This document shows, piece after piece, positions 53,737 to 61,022 of a DNA stretch of 64,000 bases; position 1 is the stretch's first letter, and each line of letters begins with the position of its first letter. The notes under the pieces were generated by a model. That model was not told the origin of the DNA, made no database searches, and was given only the letters and a program-made list of their open reading frames with translations. The position numbers and the translations under genes were made by a program. Source of the stretch: an uncultured Alphaproteobacteria bacterium (GTDB lineage Bacteria; Pseudomonadota; Alphaproteobacteria; RF32; CAG-239); the NCBI GenBank assembly GCA_934254925.1, contig CAKQMD010000002.1, positions 58,532 through 122,531 on the forward strand, in the 5' to 3' direction.

Positions 53737-53765
53737 TTGACTAAATTGGCAGGGGATGCCATACT
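53737..53765 (+). promoter_or_regulatory. Promoter in the glycan cluster
   Basis: TTGACT (53737-53742), 17-base spacer, CATACT (53760-53765), a near copy of the element at 52689. Confidence 0.6.
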
Positions 53766-53795
53766 CATCAAGCTTTGGTTGAGGAGAAAAGTTTG

Positions 53796-54539
53796 ATGAC
53801 AATTTGGCCGACGGAAAAATTTTTGCAGCCGGTGAAAAAATGGAAGCAAAAAAGAAAAGAAAAATTGTGGGGGAAGATCAAGGTTAAGGCGGATCAGGCC
53901 GAAACGGCCTATCAACAAGGCTTGAGGCTGATCAGGGAAGCGGCGCCTTTTTTGGGACGGCGCTGTTTTGAGGAAAGTTTTGACCGGCGGTTTATTCGGG
54001 AGTTTTTGGAAGAAAACCGTGCATTGATCGGCGGTGATGTTTTGGAGTTTGGCGGCAATTGCCATTATTGCGACGATTTTCCTTGTCAGAAGAGAGTAAT
54101 CTTTTCATATGTCGGTGACAAGGAGCGTTATCCCGATGCCGATTTTTACGGCGATTTGATGGATGAAAAGTTATTACCGGCACAAAAATTTGATTGTATT
54201 TTTTGTACGCAGGTCTTAATGTATATGGATCATCTGGAGACGGCCGTGGCACATTTGAAAAAAATGCTGAAACCCGGTGGGCATCTGCTGGTGACGGTTA
54301 ACGGACCGGTTTATGTTGATCGGCCGGGGAATTATAGCAGCTTTTTTTCTAAAAAGTGGTTGGAAGCCAGATTGGTTAAGGTTTTTGGTGCTGACGGCGT
54401 GAAAAGTTGCGAAGGTCGGGGAAATTTCGATTATGCCGTGCGATCTTTGCTGCAATTGCGCAGTGACGCCCAAAAAGTGGAAAATGACGATAATTATCCG
54501 GTGATCATTACCGCGGTGTGTCATAATATGAAAGGATAA
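53796..54539 (+). CDS. SAM-dependent methyltransferase-like protein
   Basis: 247 residues from the ATG at 53796, with GAGGAG upstream. A basic N-terminal helix (PVKKWKQKRKEKLWGKIK) leads to a class I methyltransferase pattern: GGDVLEFGGNCHYC, FDCIFCTQVLMYMDHLETAV and LKKMLKPGGHLLVTVNGPV. It likely methylates a sugar of the glycan. It is followed after 5 bases by the deacetylase fusion gene, with which it forms an operon. Confidence 0.8.
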   Translation: MTIWPTEKFLQPVKKWKQKRKEKLWGKIKVKADQAETAYQQGLRLIREAAPFLGRRCFEESFDRRFIREFLEENRALIGGDVLEFGGNCHYCDDFPCQKRVIFSYVGDKERYPDADFYGDLMDEKLLPAQKFDCIFCTQVLMYMDHLETAVAHLKKMLKPGGHLLVTVNGPVYVDRPGNYSSFFSKKWLEARLVKVFGADGVKSCEGRGNFDYAVRSLLQLRSDAQKVENDDNYPVIITAVCHNMKG

Positions 54540-54544
54540 CAAAT

Positions 54545-55954
54545 ATGGAAGAGTTTTGTTTTGGGACGAAGGATAGATGCCTGTTGGTGGCACCTCATCC
54601 CGATGACGAAGTCATCGGTTGTGGCGGAACTCTTCTGAAATATTCAAACAACTTTGACGTGGTGGTTTTGGCAAGTTCCGGCGTGGGAAAGACTTCTGAC
54701 TTGGCCATGGCGATGATGAAAACCAGAATCGCTGAGTTTGAAGAGGTCATGAAAAAACTCGGTATTCGTCGTCATTGGATTTTCGAGACTTTCGGCAATC
54801 CGCCGATGTTTGATCAGATCAGACGTTTGACGGAGGCTTATTGCGCGGCGCTGAAAACGGCGGAATATGACTATATTTTTCTGCCGCATGAAGATGATGG
54901 GCATCCGGAGCATCAGTTGATCAGCCGCGAAATTATGCGGAAGGTGATCCGGCGGAACGGGTTTAAGTCCGGTGCCAAAATCTGTTTTTATGAAATCTGG
55001 TCTCCCTTAGCGCAGCCGACGCATTGGGAAAACATTTCTAAACAGGCGGAAGAGAAGAAAAAGCTGATTCGCATGTATCCGTCGCAGTTGAAGGGCGTGG
55101 ATTATGTGTCGCGGATTTTGGCGCTCAACCATTATCGGGCTATTCGCGAGGATTATGCCTATGCTGAAGCTTTTCGTGTTGTTCCGGTCGAGGCTTATCT
55201 GGAAGGGGACAAGAAGACCGGCGCTTTGGCTTATTTTAAAAAAGGATGGAAAGAGTTTGCCAAGTTGTTGTATTCCCGTGAGCGTTCGGACGAAAGGAGA
55301 ATCCTGCGACTGGGCGGCCTTAAGATCAGTTATCCGTTGAGCCTGAGCGACAAACGGCGCCGCCGGCCGAAATATACGACGATCATCATGACGCCGCGGG
55401 AGCAGGAAATGTTGAAAAAATATGTTGCTCCGGCTGAAAATTATTTGGAATTCGGTGCCGGCGGGTCGACTTATTTTACGCTGATGCATTCGCAGGCGAA
55501 GATCACAACGGTCGAATCTGATGCCGGTTGGCTGAACAAGATGCGGGAATATCGCATTATTCGCGAGGCGGAAAAAAACGGACGTCTGCAGTTGCGGCAT
55601 GCCGACATCGGTCCCGTTTCTCTTTGGGGCAAGCCGGTCGATCCGTCAAAAGATGAAAAGTTTCCGGCTTATTCAAGCAAGGTTTTTGAGGACATTGACG
55701 GTCAAAAGCTGGACGTGGTTTTGGTGGATGGGCGTTTTCGCGTAGCTTGCATTTTGCAGACGATGTTGCACGCGTCTCCCAAGACGCTGATTATCGTGCA
55801 TGATTTCTGGGCCAGAGAACATTATTATCCCGTTTTGGAGTTTTTGGATTGCGTTGACAAAATCGATTCAATGGCCGTCTTTACCGTTAAGCCGAATGTC
55901 AACCGTGCCCAATTGACGACGCTTTGGGAACAATATTGCAAAGATTGGCGATAA
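54545..55954 (+). CDS. PIG-L/LmbE deacetylase fused to a methyltransferase-like domain
   Basis: 469 residues. Residues 1 to about 230 are a PIG-L family zinc deacetylase: LLVAPHPDDEVIGCGGTL (zinc His and Asp pair) and LPHEDDGHPEHQLISREI (third ligand). PIG-L enzymes remove acetyl from N-acetyl sugars. After a linker, residues from about 280 hold a Rossmann-type domain, NYLEFGAGGSTYFTLMHSQ with KITTVESDAGWLNKM and LDVVLVDGRFRVAC, like class I methyltransferases. The N-linked sugar could be deacetylated and then methylated by one protein. AAGGATAA gives the ribosome site. Confidence 0.85.
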   Translation: MEEFCFGTKDRCLLVAPHPDDEVIGCGGTLLKYSNNFDVVVLASSGVGKTSDLAMAMMKTRIAEFEEVMKKLGIRRHWIFETFGNPPMFDQIRRLTEAYCAALKTAEYDYIFLPHEDDGHPEHQLISREIMRKVIRRNGFKSGAKICFYEIWSPLAQPTHWENISKQAEEKKKLIRMYPSQLKGVDYVSRILALNHYRAIREDYAYAEAFRVVPVEAYLEGDKKTGALAYFKKGWKEFAKLLYSRERSDERRILRLGGLKISYPLSLSDKRRRRPKYTTIIMTPREQEMLKKYVAPAENYLEFGAGGSTYFTLMHSQAKITTVESDAGWLNKMREYRIIREAEKNGRLQLRHADIGPVSLWGKPVDPSKDEKFPAYSSKVFEDIDGQKLDVVLVDGRFRVACILQTMLHASPKTLIIVHDFWAREHYYPVLEFLDCVDKIDSMAVFTVKPNVNRAQLTTLWEQYCKDWR

Positions 55955-55961
55955 ACCGTTT

Positions 55962-56324
55962 TTAACGCCGCAGTTTTTGCTGCCAGAGGTCGGGTTTGAA
56001 GCCAGCCAGCACAAAGTCCGATGCAACGAGCAGCGGCCGTTTGACTAACATGCCGTTGCCGGCCAAAACTTCATATTGTTCCTCGTCGCTTAAGTTCGGC
56101 AGCCGCTCTTTTAGATTTTGTGCCTTATAAACCAAGCCGCTGGTATTGAAAAAGCTTTTCAGCGGCAGGCCGCTTTTTTGATGCCATTGACGAAGTTCCG
56201 CCACCGTGGGATTTTGTTCGACGATATGGCGGGCTTCATAAATGATGCCGTGGTCATCCAACCATTTTTTTGCCTTTTGGCAGGTAGAGCATTTGGGATA
56301 TTCCAAAAACAACAGTTTTTCCAT
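55962..56324 (-). CDS. ArsC/Spx-like thioredoxin-fold protein
   Basis: 120 residues from the ATG at 56324, with AAAGGAACG upstream. LFLEYPKCSTCQKAKKWLDDHG carries the CxxC of the ArsC/Spx/YffB group, followed by IVEQNPTVAELRQW and VKRPLLVASDFVLAGF. The closest type is YffB or MgsR-like reductase of unknown substrate. Its stop lies 7 bases from the stop of the convergent deacetylase gene. Confidence 0.85.
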   Translation of the reverse strand: MEKLLFLEYPKCSTCQKAKKWLDDHGIIYEARHIVEQNPTVAELRQWHQKSGLPLKSFFNTSGLVYKAQNLKERLPNLSDEEQYEVLAGNGMLVKRPLLVASDFVLAGFKPDLWQQKLRR

Positions 56325-56428
56325 GAGCGTTCCTTTCTTTTTAATCAATTTTAACGAGAATTGGTTAAAGTATGGTATATTCTGATTTGGAGATTATATC
56401 TTAGGCAAGTATTTTTAAGGAGGACGAG

Positions 56429-57307
56429 ATGAGCGGCATTTTAGCTTTCGACATCGGCGGGACGAAAATTTCCTGGGCCGTGATCAATGAACAAGGGAAA
56501 ATCGTTCGTGGGCCTGAGAAGGAAAAAACGCCGCCCAGCAAGGAGGGAATTGAGGCTTTGCTGCGGCGGGTGATTGCAAGTTATGAGGCCGAGGCGGAAG
56601 GTGTGGCGATTTCCACGGCGGGGACGGTGGATCATGACAACCGGCGGATCACCGGTTCGATCGGCAATCTGCCTAAGGGATACGGCGATATAGACTTTCA
56701 GAATCTGTCCGTCAAGCCGGTTATGGTCGAAAATGACGCCAATGCCGCCATGTGGGCCGAATATAAGGTCGGGAACGCCAAAGGAAAAAATGATGCCGTG
56801 ATGTTGACGCTGGGGACGGGGGTCGGCGTGGGGATTATTGCCGAGGGAAAGCTCTTGAAGGGGAAATCCGGCGCTGCGGGAGAGGTGCATTTCCCTGTAC
56901 GGCAGGATCATCGGCGTTTATGCGGCTGCGGGCATTATGACTGCCTGGAAATCTACATGTCGGGGCGGGCGCTTAACCTCAATGCTAAGGAGGCCTATCA
57001 TGATGAGGCGGCAACAAGCTATGATGTGATCGAAGGATTGAAAAATGGCGATCCCCCCGCGGTTGCGGCTTTTGACAAATGGCAGAAATATGTTCTGGAC
57101 GGCATCGTCATTTTTGCAACGGTTTTTGATCCGGAAGTGATTTTGCTTGGCGGTTCAATGGCAAAATTCATCGATTATAAGCGGCTGGAGGAGGAAGCCA
57201 ACCGCCGAATCGTCTCTTCGCCGTTTTCCTTGCGGCCGGCGGCTTTTGAAAACGACGCCGGACTTATCGGTGCCGGGCTGCTGGCTTTTGAAAAGCTTAA
57301 AGGTTAA
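56429..57307 (+). CDS. ROK family sugar kinase/regulator
   Basis: 292 residues. ROK marks: LAFDIGGTKISWAVIN (phosphate site), VENDANAAMWAEYKVG with catalytic Asp, TLGTGVGVGIIAEGKLLKGKSGAAGEVHFPV and the zinc box CGCGHYDCLEIYMSG. Without an N-terminal helix-turn-helix it is a kinase, perhaps for glucose, N-acetylmannosamine or N-acetylglucosamine. AAGGAGGACGAG precedes the ATG. Its end overlaps the convergent membrane-protein gene by 11 bases. Confidence 0.9.
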   Translation: MSGILAFDIGGTKISWAVINEQGKIVRGPEKEKTPPSKEGIEALLRRVIASYEAEAEGVAISTAGTVDHDNRRITGSIGNLPKGYGDIDFQNLSVKPVMVENDANAAMWAEYKVGNAKGKNDAVMLTLGTGVGVGIIAEGKLLKGKSGAAGEVHFPVRQDHRRLCGCGHYDCLEIYMSGRALNLNAKEAYHDEAATSYDVIEGLKNGDPPAVAAFDKWQKYVLDGIVIFATVFDPEVILLGGSMAKFIDYKRLEEEANRRIVSSPFSLRPAAFENDAGLIGAGLLAFEKLKG

Positions 57308-58154
57308 AGAGGTCAGCATAAGCCAGAGAAACGCCGATCATTAGGTTGCTGCCGTATTTGTTGCTTTCGCGATCCTGAGCCTGAAAATAAGTCAAGTAGG
57401 GGGCCAGGCTGAAAGTATCGGTGATTTTGACGTCCATGCGGGTGGTGACGTTGAATTCGTATTTGAAGTCCGTGCCCTGATAAGAGCTGAAGTACAGAAG
57501 GTTGCGGAAATAGCTTTCGAGCTGGAATTTGACGCCTTCTCGCAGCGGGTATTCGGCTTTGATGCCTATTTCATAACCAGTTTTGGTGTTGGTTTTGGAA
57601 TAGGTCATGTCATATTCTTCCACCAAGGCGGCATAGAGTTCTTTGATATAAGGGCCGTTGAAGAGTTTGAGACCTCCCATGCCGCGCAAGATTTTGGCCC
57701 GCGGCGCATCGGCATTGGCGGTGAATTCCGTTTGGTAGGCAAGGCTGGCAAAGGGACCGACGTCGGCATCGGCATAGCGCCACATTTTACGAGAATAGTC
57801 GCTGGTCAGCAAGATCTTGTCGGCGTTTTCGTTGCTGGAATTTTCACCGTCCGCCGGTTTGAGATGAGTTTTGCCGTATTCCATGAACAGGCTGTTGTTC
57901 CATTGATAATTAGGCTGTTCGTATTCAAGTACGAAGTCAAAGACGCCTTTGACAACGCTTTCGCTGTCAGAGCTTAATTTGGAATTGGGGGAATTTTGGT
58001 AGTCCTTGGCGTTGGAGACGCTGGTTGACGAGAGTTCCAGCGCCACCCGTTTGAAATTGGCGCGGAGGTTTGAGGCTGTCGGGGCGTCTTCCGCCGCGTG
58101 GACGGGAAGGGCGATGATCAGGGAAAATAACAGCGGAAAGATCGTTTTGTTCAT
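57297..58154 (-). CDS. Outer-membrane beta-barrel protein, unknown family
   Basis: 285 residues from the ATG at 58154, which has AGGAG 8 bases upstream and opens a Sec signal peptide (NKTIFPLLFSLIIALPVHAAED). The mature part alternates hydrophobic and polar residues with many Tyr and Phe, as in barrels (VVKGVFDFVLEYEQPNYQW, TGYEIGIKAEYPLREGVKF), and ends in a short aromatic strand (ADLFNL). I recognise no named family. The start 44 codons upstream is rejected because it precedes the signal peptide. Confidence 0.75.
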   Translation of the reverse strand: MNKTIFPLLFSLIIALPVHAAEDAPTASNLRANFKRVALELSSTSVSNAKDYQNSPNSKLSSDSESVVKGVFDFVLEYEQPNYQWNNSLFMEYGKTHLKPADGENSSNENADKILLTSDYSRKMWRYADADVGPFASLAYQTEFTANADAPRAKILRGMGGLKLFNGPYIKELYAALVEEYDMTYSKTNTKTGYEIGIKAEYPLREGVKFQLESYFRNLLYFSSYQGTDFKYEFNVTTRMDVKITDTFSLAPYLTYFQAQDRESNKYGSNLMIGVSLAYADLFNL

Positions 58155-58279
58155 GTGCGGGCTCCTGCTCCAAAGTTTTGCTTTTTTTGAAATTGTCCTA
58201 GACTTAATATCTAGATTCCGAAAAAACAAGGCCGGGGAAACCGCGGCGGCGGATTTTTGCATAAAATGAAAAATAAGGG

Positions 58280-58308
58280 TTGACAAGGCGGTTAAGAAAT
58301 ATTATTAA
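58280..58308 (+). promoter_or_regulatory. Promoter of tRNA-Met
   Basis: TTGACA (58280-58285), 17-base spacer, TATTAA (58303-58308), 17 bases before the tRNA. Confidence 0.6.
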
Positions 58309-58324
58309 ATACAAGAATTTTGAC

Positions 58325-58400
58325 GGCGGGTTAGCTCAGTCGGTAGAGCGGAGGAATCATAATCCTTGTGTCGTGGGTTCGAATCCCTCACCCGCTACCA
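58325..58400 (+). tRNA. tRNA-Met, elongator type (anticodon CAT)
   Basis: Cloverleaf with GGCGGGT/ACCCGCT acceptor, encoded CCA, anticodon arm GAGGA/TCCTT with loop ATCATAA, and T-arm GGGTTCGAATCCC. The body looks like elongator tRNA-Met of alphaproteobacteria rather than the lysidine-type tRNA-Ile2. Confidence 0.9.
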
Positions 58401-58405
58401 TTAAA

Positions 58406-58429
58406 AACCCACGGCAGTGGGCTTTTTTT
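58406..58429 (+). terminator. Terminator of tRNA-Met
   Basis: CCCAC-GGCA-GTGGG hairpin followed by a run of seven T, starting 8 bases after the tRNA. Confidence 0.75.
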
Positions 58430-58584
58430 ATGCTGGAAAATGGAATCAGGTGTCAAGCATTTTTTTGTTTGTGTGCACATTTTTCGATAGCAGAGTCCGA
58501 TTTATAGAGATTCCCTTTTTACAAAAAGCAATTTATATTGGCATTATCTCTAAATTAGAAAAAAATTATAAAAGGGGAACCAAG

Positions 58585-58809
58585 ATGAGCAACTATATTA
58601 TCTTTAAGGAAGGACTTAACCAGTTTGACTCCCGAAAGCAGTTGGCGCAAAAAATCCGTTCTGCCTTTGCGACTCTGGAAGATGCCATGGAGCAGATGAA
58701 TTGCAACGAGTCTTTGTTTATGATGAGTTTGGCCCACGAAACGTTCAAAAATTCTTTCTACGGATCGGCAACGGGCAATGAACAACGTTACAAAGTGACG
58801 CTTCATTAA
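58585..58809 (+). CDS. Small conserved-looking protein, 74 aa
   Basis: Starts at the ATG at 58585 behind a strong AAGGGGAACC site. MSNYIIFKEGLNQFDSRKQL leads into a helical, Met-rich middle (FATLEDAMEQMNCNESLFMM). No family recognised. Own leader and a strong terminator show an independent unit. A longer frame starting near 58417 would cover the tRNA-Met terminator and is rejected. Confidence 0.65.
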   Translation: MSNYIIFKEGLNQFDSRKQLAQKIRSAFATLEDAMEQMNCNESLFMMSLAHETFKNSFYGSATGNEQRYKVTLH

Positions 58810-58816
58810 GCTGTGG

Positions 58817-58872
58817 CTGAAAAAGGCAATAAAAAAGACGTCAACAGACGTCTTTTTTATTGCCTTTTTCAG
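58817..58872. terminator. Bidirectional terminator, 26-base perfect inverted repeat
   Basis: Arms 58817-58842 and 58847-58872 are exact reverse complements with a four-base AACA loop, GACGTC at the tip and A/T tracts in the stem. It serves convergent genes on both strands. The symmetry is far longer than termination needs. Confidence 0.9.
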
Positions 58873-58875
58873 CGG

Positions 58876-59508
58876 TTAGTTTCCCGGTTTGGGCAAAGGG
58901 GTCGGACCGCCGGCCTTAGGCAGAGGAACAGGACCGCCAGCTTTGGGTAAGGGAGTCGGACCTCCGGTTTTGGGCAAGGGAACAGGTCCTGCTGTGCCTT
59001 CCTGCGCTGGGGCTTTGGGGGTTACCGCCGCCGGTTCCGCCGGAATGCCGCTATCGGTTAAGTTGTTGATCAGGCGATGGCTGACTTTGTCTCCGACCTT
59101 GATGTTGTGGAGCGCAACTTGGCCGCCGTTGATTTCAATGACTGCCCGCACGGGTTCCGGGGAGGGTAGGTGTTTTTCCGACATGGGTTCGGCTTTTTCG
59201 ACAATGCCGGCGATTGTTCCGTCAGGAGCGACGAACAGCATGTCCAGGGGAATCTTGGTGTCTTTCATCCACATGATGACGGGACGCACCGGGTTGATGT
59301 TGAAGATCATGCCGTTGTTTTGCGGCATGCTGTCTCTGTCCATGAGGCCTTTTTCCATCTGCTGCGGGGTGATGGCTGATTCCACCATGTATTTGACGAC
59401 GCCGTTTTGTGTGGTGATGGTCAATTCCGAAAGGTTTTTCGGCTCTTCCTTTTGTGAGCAGGCACAAAGGACGCAGAGGACGAGAAGATATTTGGCATAT
59501 TTGATCAT
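58876..59508 (-). CDS. DUF192 lipoprotein with Pro-rich repeat tail
   Basis: 210 residues. A lipoprotein signal (YLLVLCVLCACSQ, Cys at 17) is followed by a DUF192 domain: TPQQMEKGLMDRDSMPQNNGM, PVIMWMKDTKIPLDMLFVAP and PVRAVIEINGGQV. DUF192 proteins are small, widely spread and of unclear function. Residues about 173-208 are four tandem copies of a nine-residue unit, GGP(T/V)PLPK(A/T), encoded by 27-base repeats. The tail could span the envelope or bind partners. It lies 1 base after the DUF4065 gene, so the two form an operon. Confidence 0.85.
   Translation of the reverse strand: MIKYAKYLLVLCVLCACSQKEEPKNLSELTITTQNGVVKYMVESAITPQQMEKGLMDRDSMPQNNGMIFNINPVRPVIMWMKDTKIPLDMLFVAPDGTIAGIVEKAEPMSEKHLPSPEPVRAVIEINGGQVALHNIKVGDKVSHRLINNLTDSGIPAEPAAVTPKAPAQEGTAGPVPLPKTGGPTPLPKAGGPVPLPKAGGPTPLPKPGN
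58885..58992. repeat. 27-base tandem repeat inside the DUF192 gene
   Basis: Four in-frame copies of about 27 bases encode GGPxPLPKx units. Copy number could vary between strains by slippage. Confidence 0.75.
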
Positions 59509-59509
59509 G

Positions 59510-60064
59510 TTATTTATCCTTTTTTGTGGCAGAGAGTTTTCTCGGCTGCCATTTTGAGACGACGACGGGCCCGTTTTGCGACAACAAGATTTTCTTGGCG
59601 TTGCTTTGCGAGACGTCGGTTGATTTTATGATACCGGCATTTGCGGAAAAATCGGCAACTAAACTCAGAATATCAACAATATTTTTGTTGCCGACGACAT
59701 AATTGTCCTTATATCCGCGGGAGCTTTTGATGATTTCGGTTAATTCCGATAAGTTCAACAGCGCGTATTTTTTCCAGATTTTTTCCAGAAAAAGCGTGAT
59801 CTTTTCATCCAGCCGCGGGGAGGCCATCAGCGGCCGCCCGAAGTCCAAAAAATGACCGAGCGTCGGTTCGCTGAAGCCGTTTTCGTCGGCAATAAAACAG
59901 GCCGGGGCCAGATAGCGACGGTCATGCTCCAGGGCATAGTGAAGCTGCGCCAAAAACAACAGGTGCTGGACCTTGCGGTCATCCAGGTACCAACCGTCTT
60001 TTTCGGCTTTTTTGAAAAACCAGTTGGCAATGTCAAGAGCAGAATCCGCGGCAGGAATATTCAT
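59510..60064 (-). CDS. DUF4065 (SocA-like/Panacea) domain protein
   Basis: 184 residues. ALDIANWFFKKAEKDGWYLDDRKVQHLLFLAQLHYAL matches the opening of the DUF4065/Panacea fold, as in SocA of Caulobacter, a proteolytic adaptor that acts as an antitoxin. The usual GPV-type acceptor region is less clear here (FSEPTLGHFLDFGRP). No toxin partner is recognisable beside it; its downstream partner is the DUF192 lipoprotein gene. GGAG-type site upstream of the ATG. Confidence 0.65.
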   Translation of the reverse strand: MNIPAADSALDIANWFFKKAEKDGWYLDDRKVQHLLFLAQLHYALEHDRRYLAPACFIADENGFSEPTLGHFLDFGRPLMASPRLDEKITLFLEKIWKKYALLNLSELTEIIKSSRGYKDNYVVGNKNIVDILSLVADFSANAGIIKSTDVSQSNAKKILLSQNGPVVVSKWQPRKLSATKKDK

Positions 60065-60221
60065 GTCTTTTCTCCTTGTCTGCCCGAATTATAATACAAA
60101 TATTCTTAAAAACAAATATTTTAAATGATAAAACTGTTTTTAATTGCTTTTTGTTCTTGTGTTATAGATTTTATTATTATATCTATAAAGAAGACTAATT
60201 GTTTTGATAGGGTTTAAGAGA

Positions 60222-60995
60222 ATGTTTTGGCTGAAAAATTTGAGATCCGGGGGCATGGTTTTGGCAACCGTCGTCCTGTTAAGCGCTTGTTCAACAGTTG
60301 TTTTTCCTGAGATTACCGAAGAAGATCAGGCAAATACCGGCGGAGAAATCGTCCAGGAAGAAAATAACTTTGAGGCGGAAGATAAGGTCTTGAAACCCAT
60401 GCCGGAGGAGGGAAAAAGCCTGAAGGCCGATCAGGAGCATGTGGCTTATGAGGGCGAGGACGAGGCTTTGCGGGACAATGTTGATCTGACCGAGTTGGCC
60501 GAAAGCGACGACGATATTGATCCTGCCGAAGTGACACCGGTGATCAAAGCCGATATTGACGGTGATACCCAGAGCGAAGAGATTGTCGCGCCGGTTACGG
60601 CGTCTTCACAAGCGGCGGAAGATGATGACGTTCCCAGCGTGACCTATCGTTTGGACACTTTTTATTTCGCCAACGGCAGCGCGGTGCTTGATTCTAAGTA
60701 TAATGCCCAAATCCGTCAGATCGTGAAGGCCGCCAAGCAGGACAATGCCATGATTAAGGTGGTGGGGTATGCCTCCAGCCGGACGCGGAATACCGATATT
60801 GTTTCTCATAAATTGGCTAACTTCAACATTTCTTTGCAGCGGGCGCAGAGTGTGGCCGCCGCTTTGCGGAGAGCCGGGCTGAAAGCCGACCGGATCGAGG
60901 TTGAGGCTTTGTCGGACACGGCACCGATGTATAAGGAAGTGATGCCGGAAGGCGAGCGTCTGAATCGCCGCGCAGAAGTGTATATTTCTTATTAA
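60222..60995 (+). CDS. OmpA-family lipoprotein
   Basis: 257 residues from the ATG at 60222. The signal ends in a lipobox (VVLLSACSTV). A long acidic, disordered stretch (EEDQANTGGEIVQEENNFEAE to about residue 135) follows. The C-terminal OmpA/Pal domain has YFANGSAVLDSKYNAQIRQI, VVGYASSRTRNTD, and LNRRAEVYISY, which bind peptidoglycan. It likely ties the outer membrane to the wall. The gap to recJ is only 27 bases, so co-transcription is possible. Confidence 0.88.
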   Translation: MFWLKNLRSGGMVLATVVLLSACSTVVFPEITEEDQANTGGEIVQEENNFEAEDKVLKPMPEEGKSLKADQEHVAYEGEDEALRDNVDLTELAESDDDIDPAEVTPVIKADIDGDTQSEEIVAPVTASSQAAEDDDVPSVTYRLDTFYFANGSAVLDSKYNAQIRQIVKAAKQDNAMIKVVGYASSRTRNTDIVSHKLANFNISLQRAQSVAAALRRAGLKADRIEVEALSDTAPMYKEVMPEGERLNRRAEVYISY

Positions 60996-61022
60996 CCCCT
61001 GCCGGTGACAAGGGGGTAGCCT

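Noticed and set aside
58885..58992. CRISPR-like array
   Set aside because: The repeats are contiguous in-frame 27-base units coding a Pro-rich tail, with no spacers.
59510..60064. Toxin-antitoxin pair built on the DUF4065 protein
   Set aside because: The neighbour is a DUF192 lipoprotein and no toxin-like gene is adjacent.
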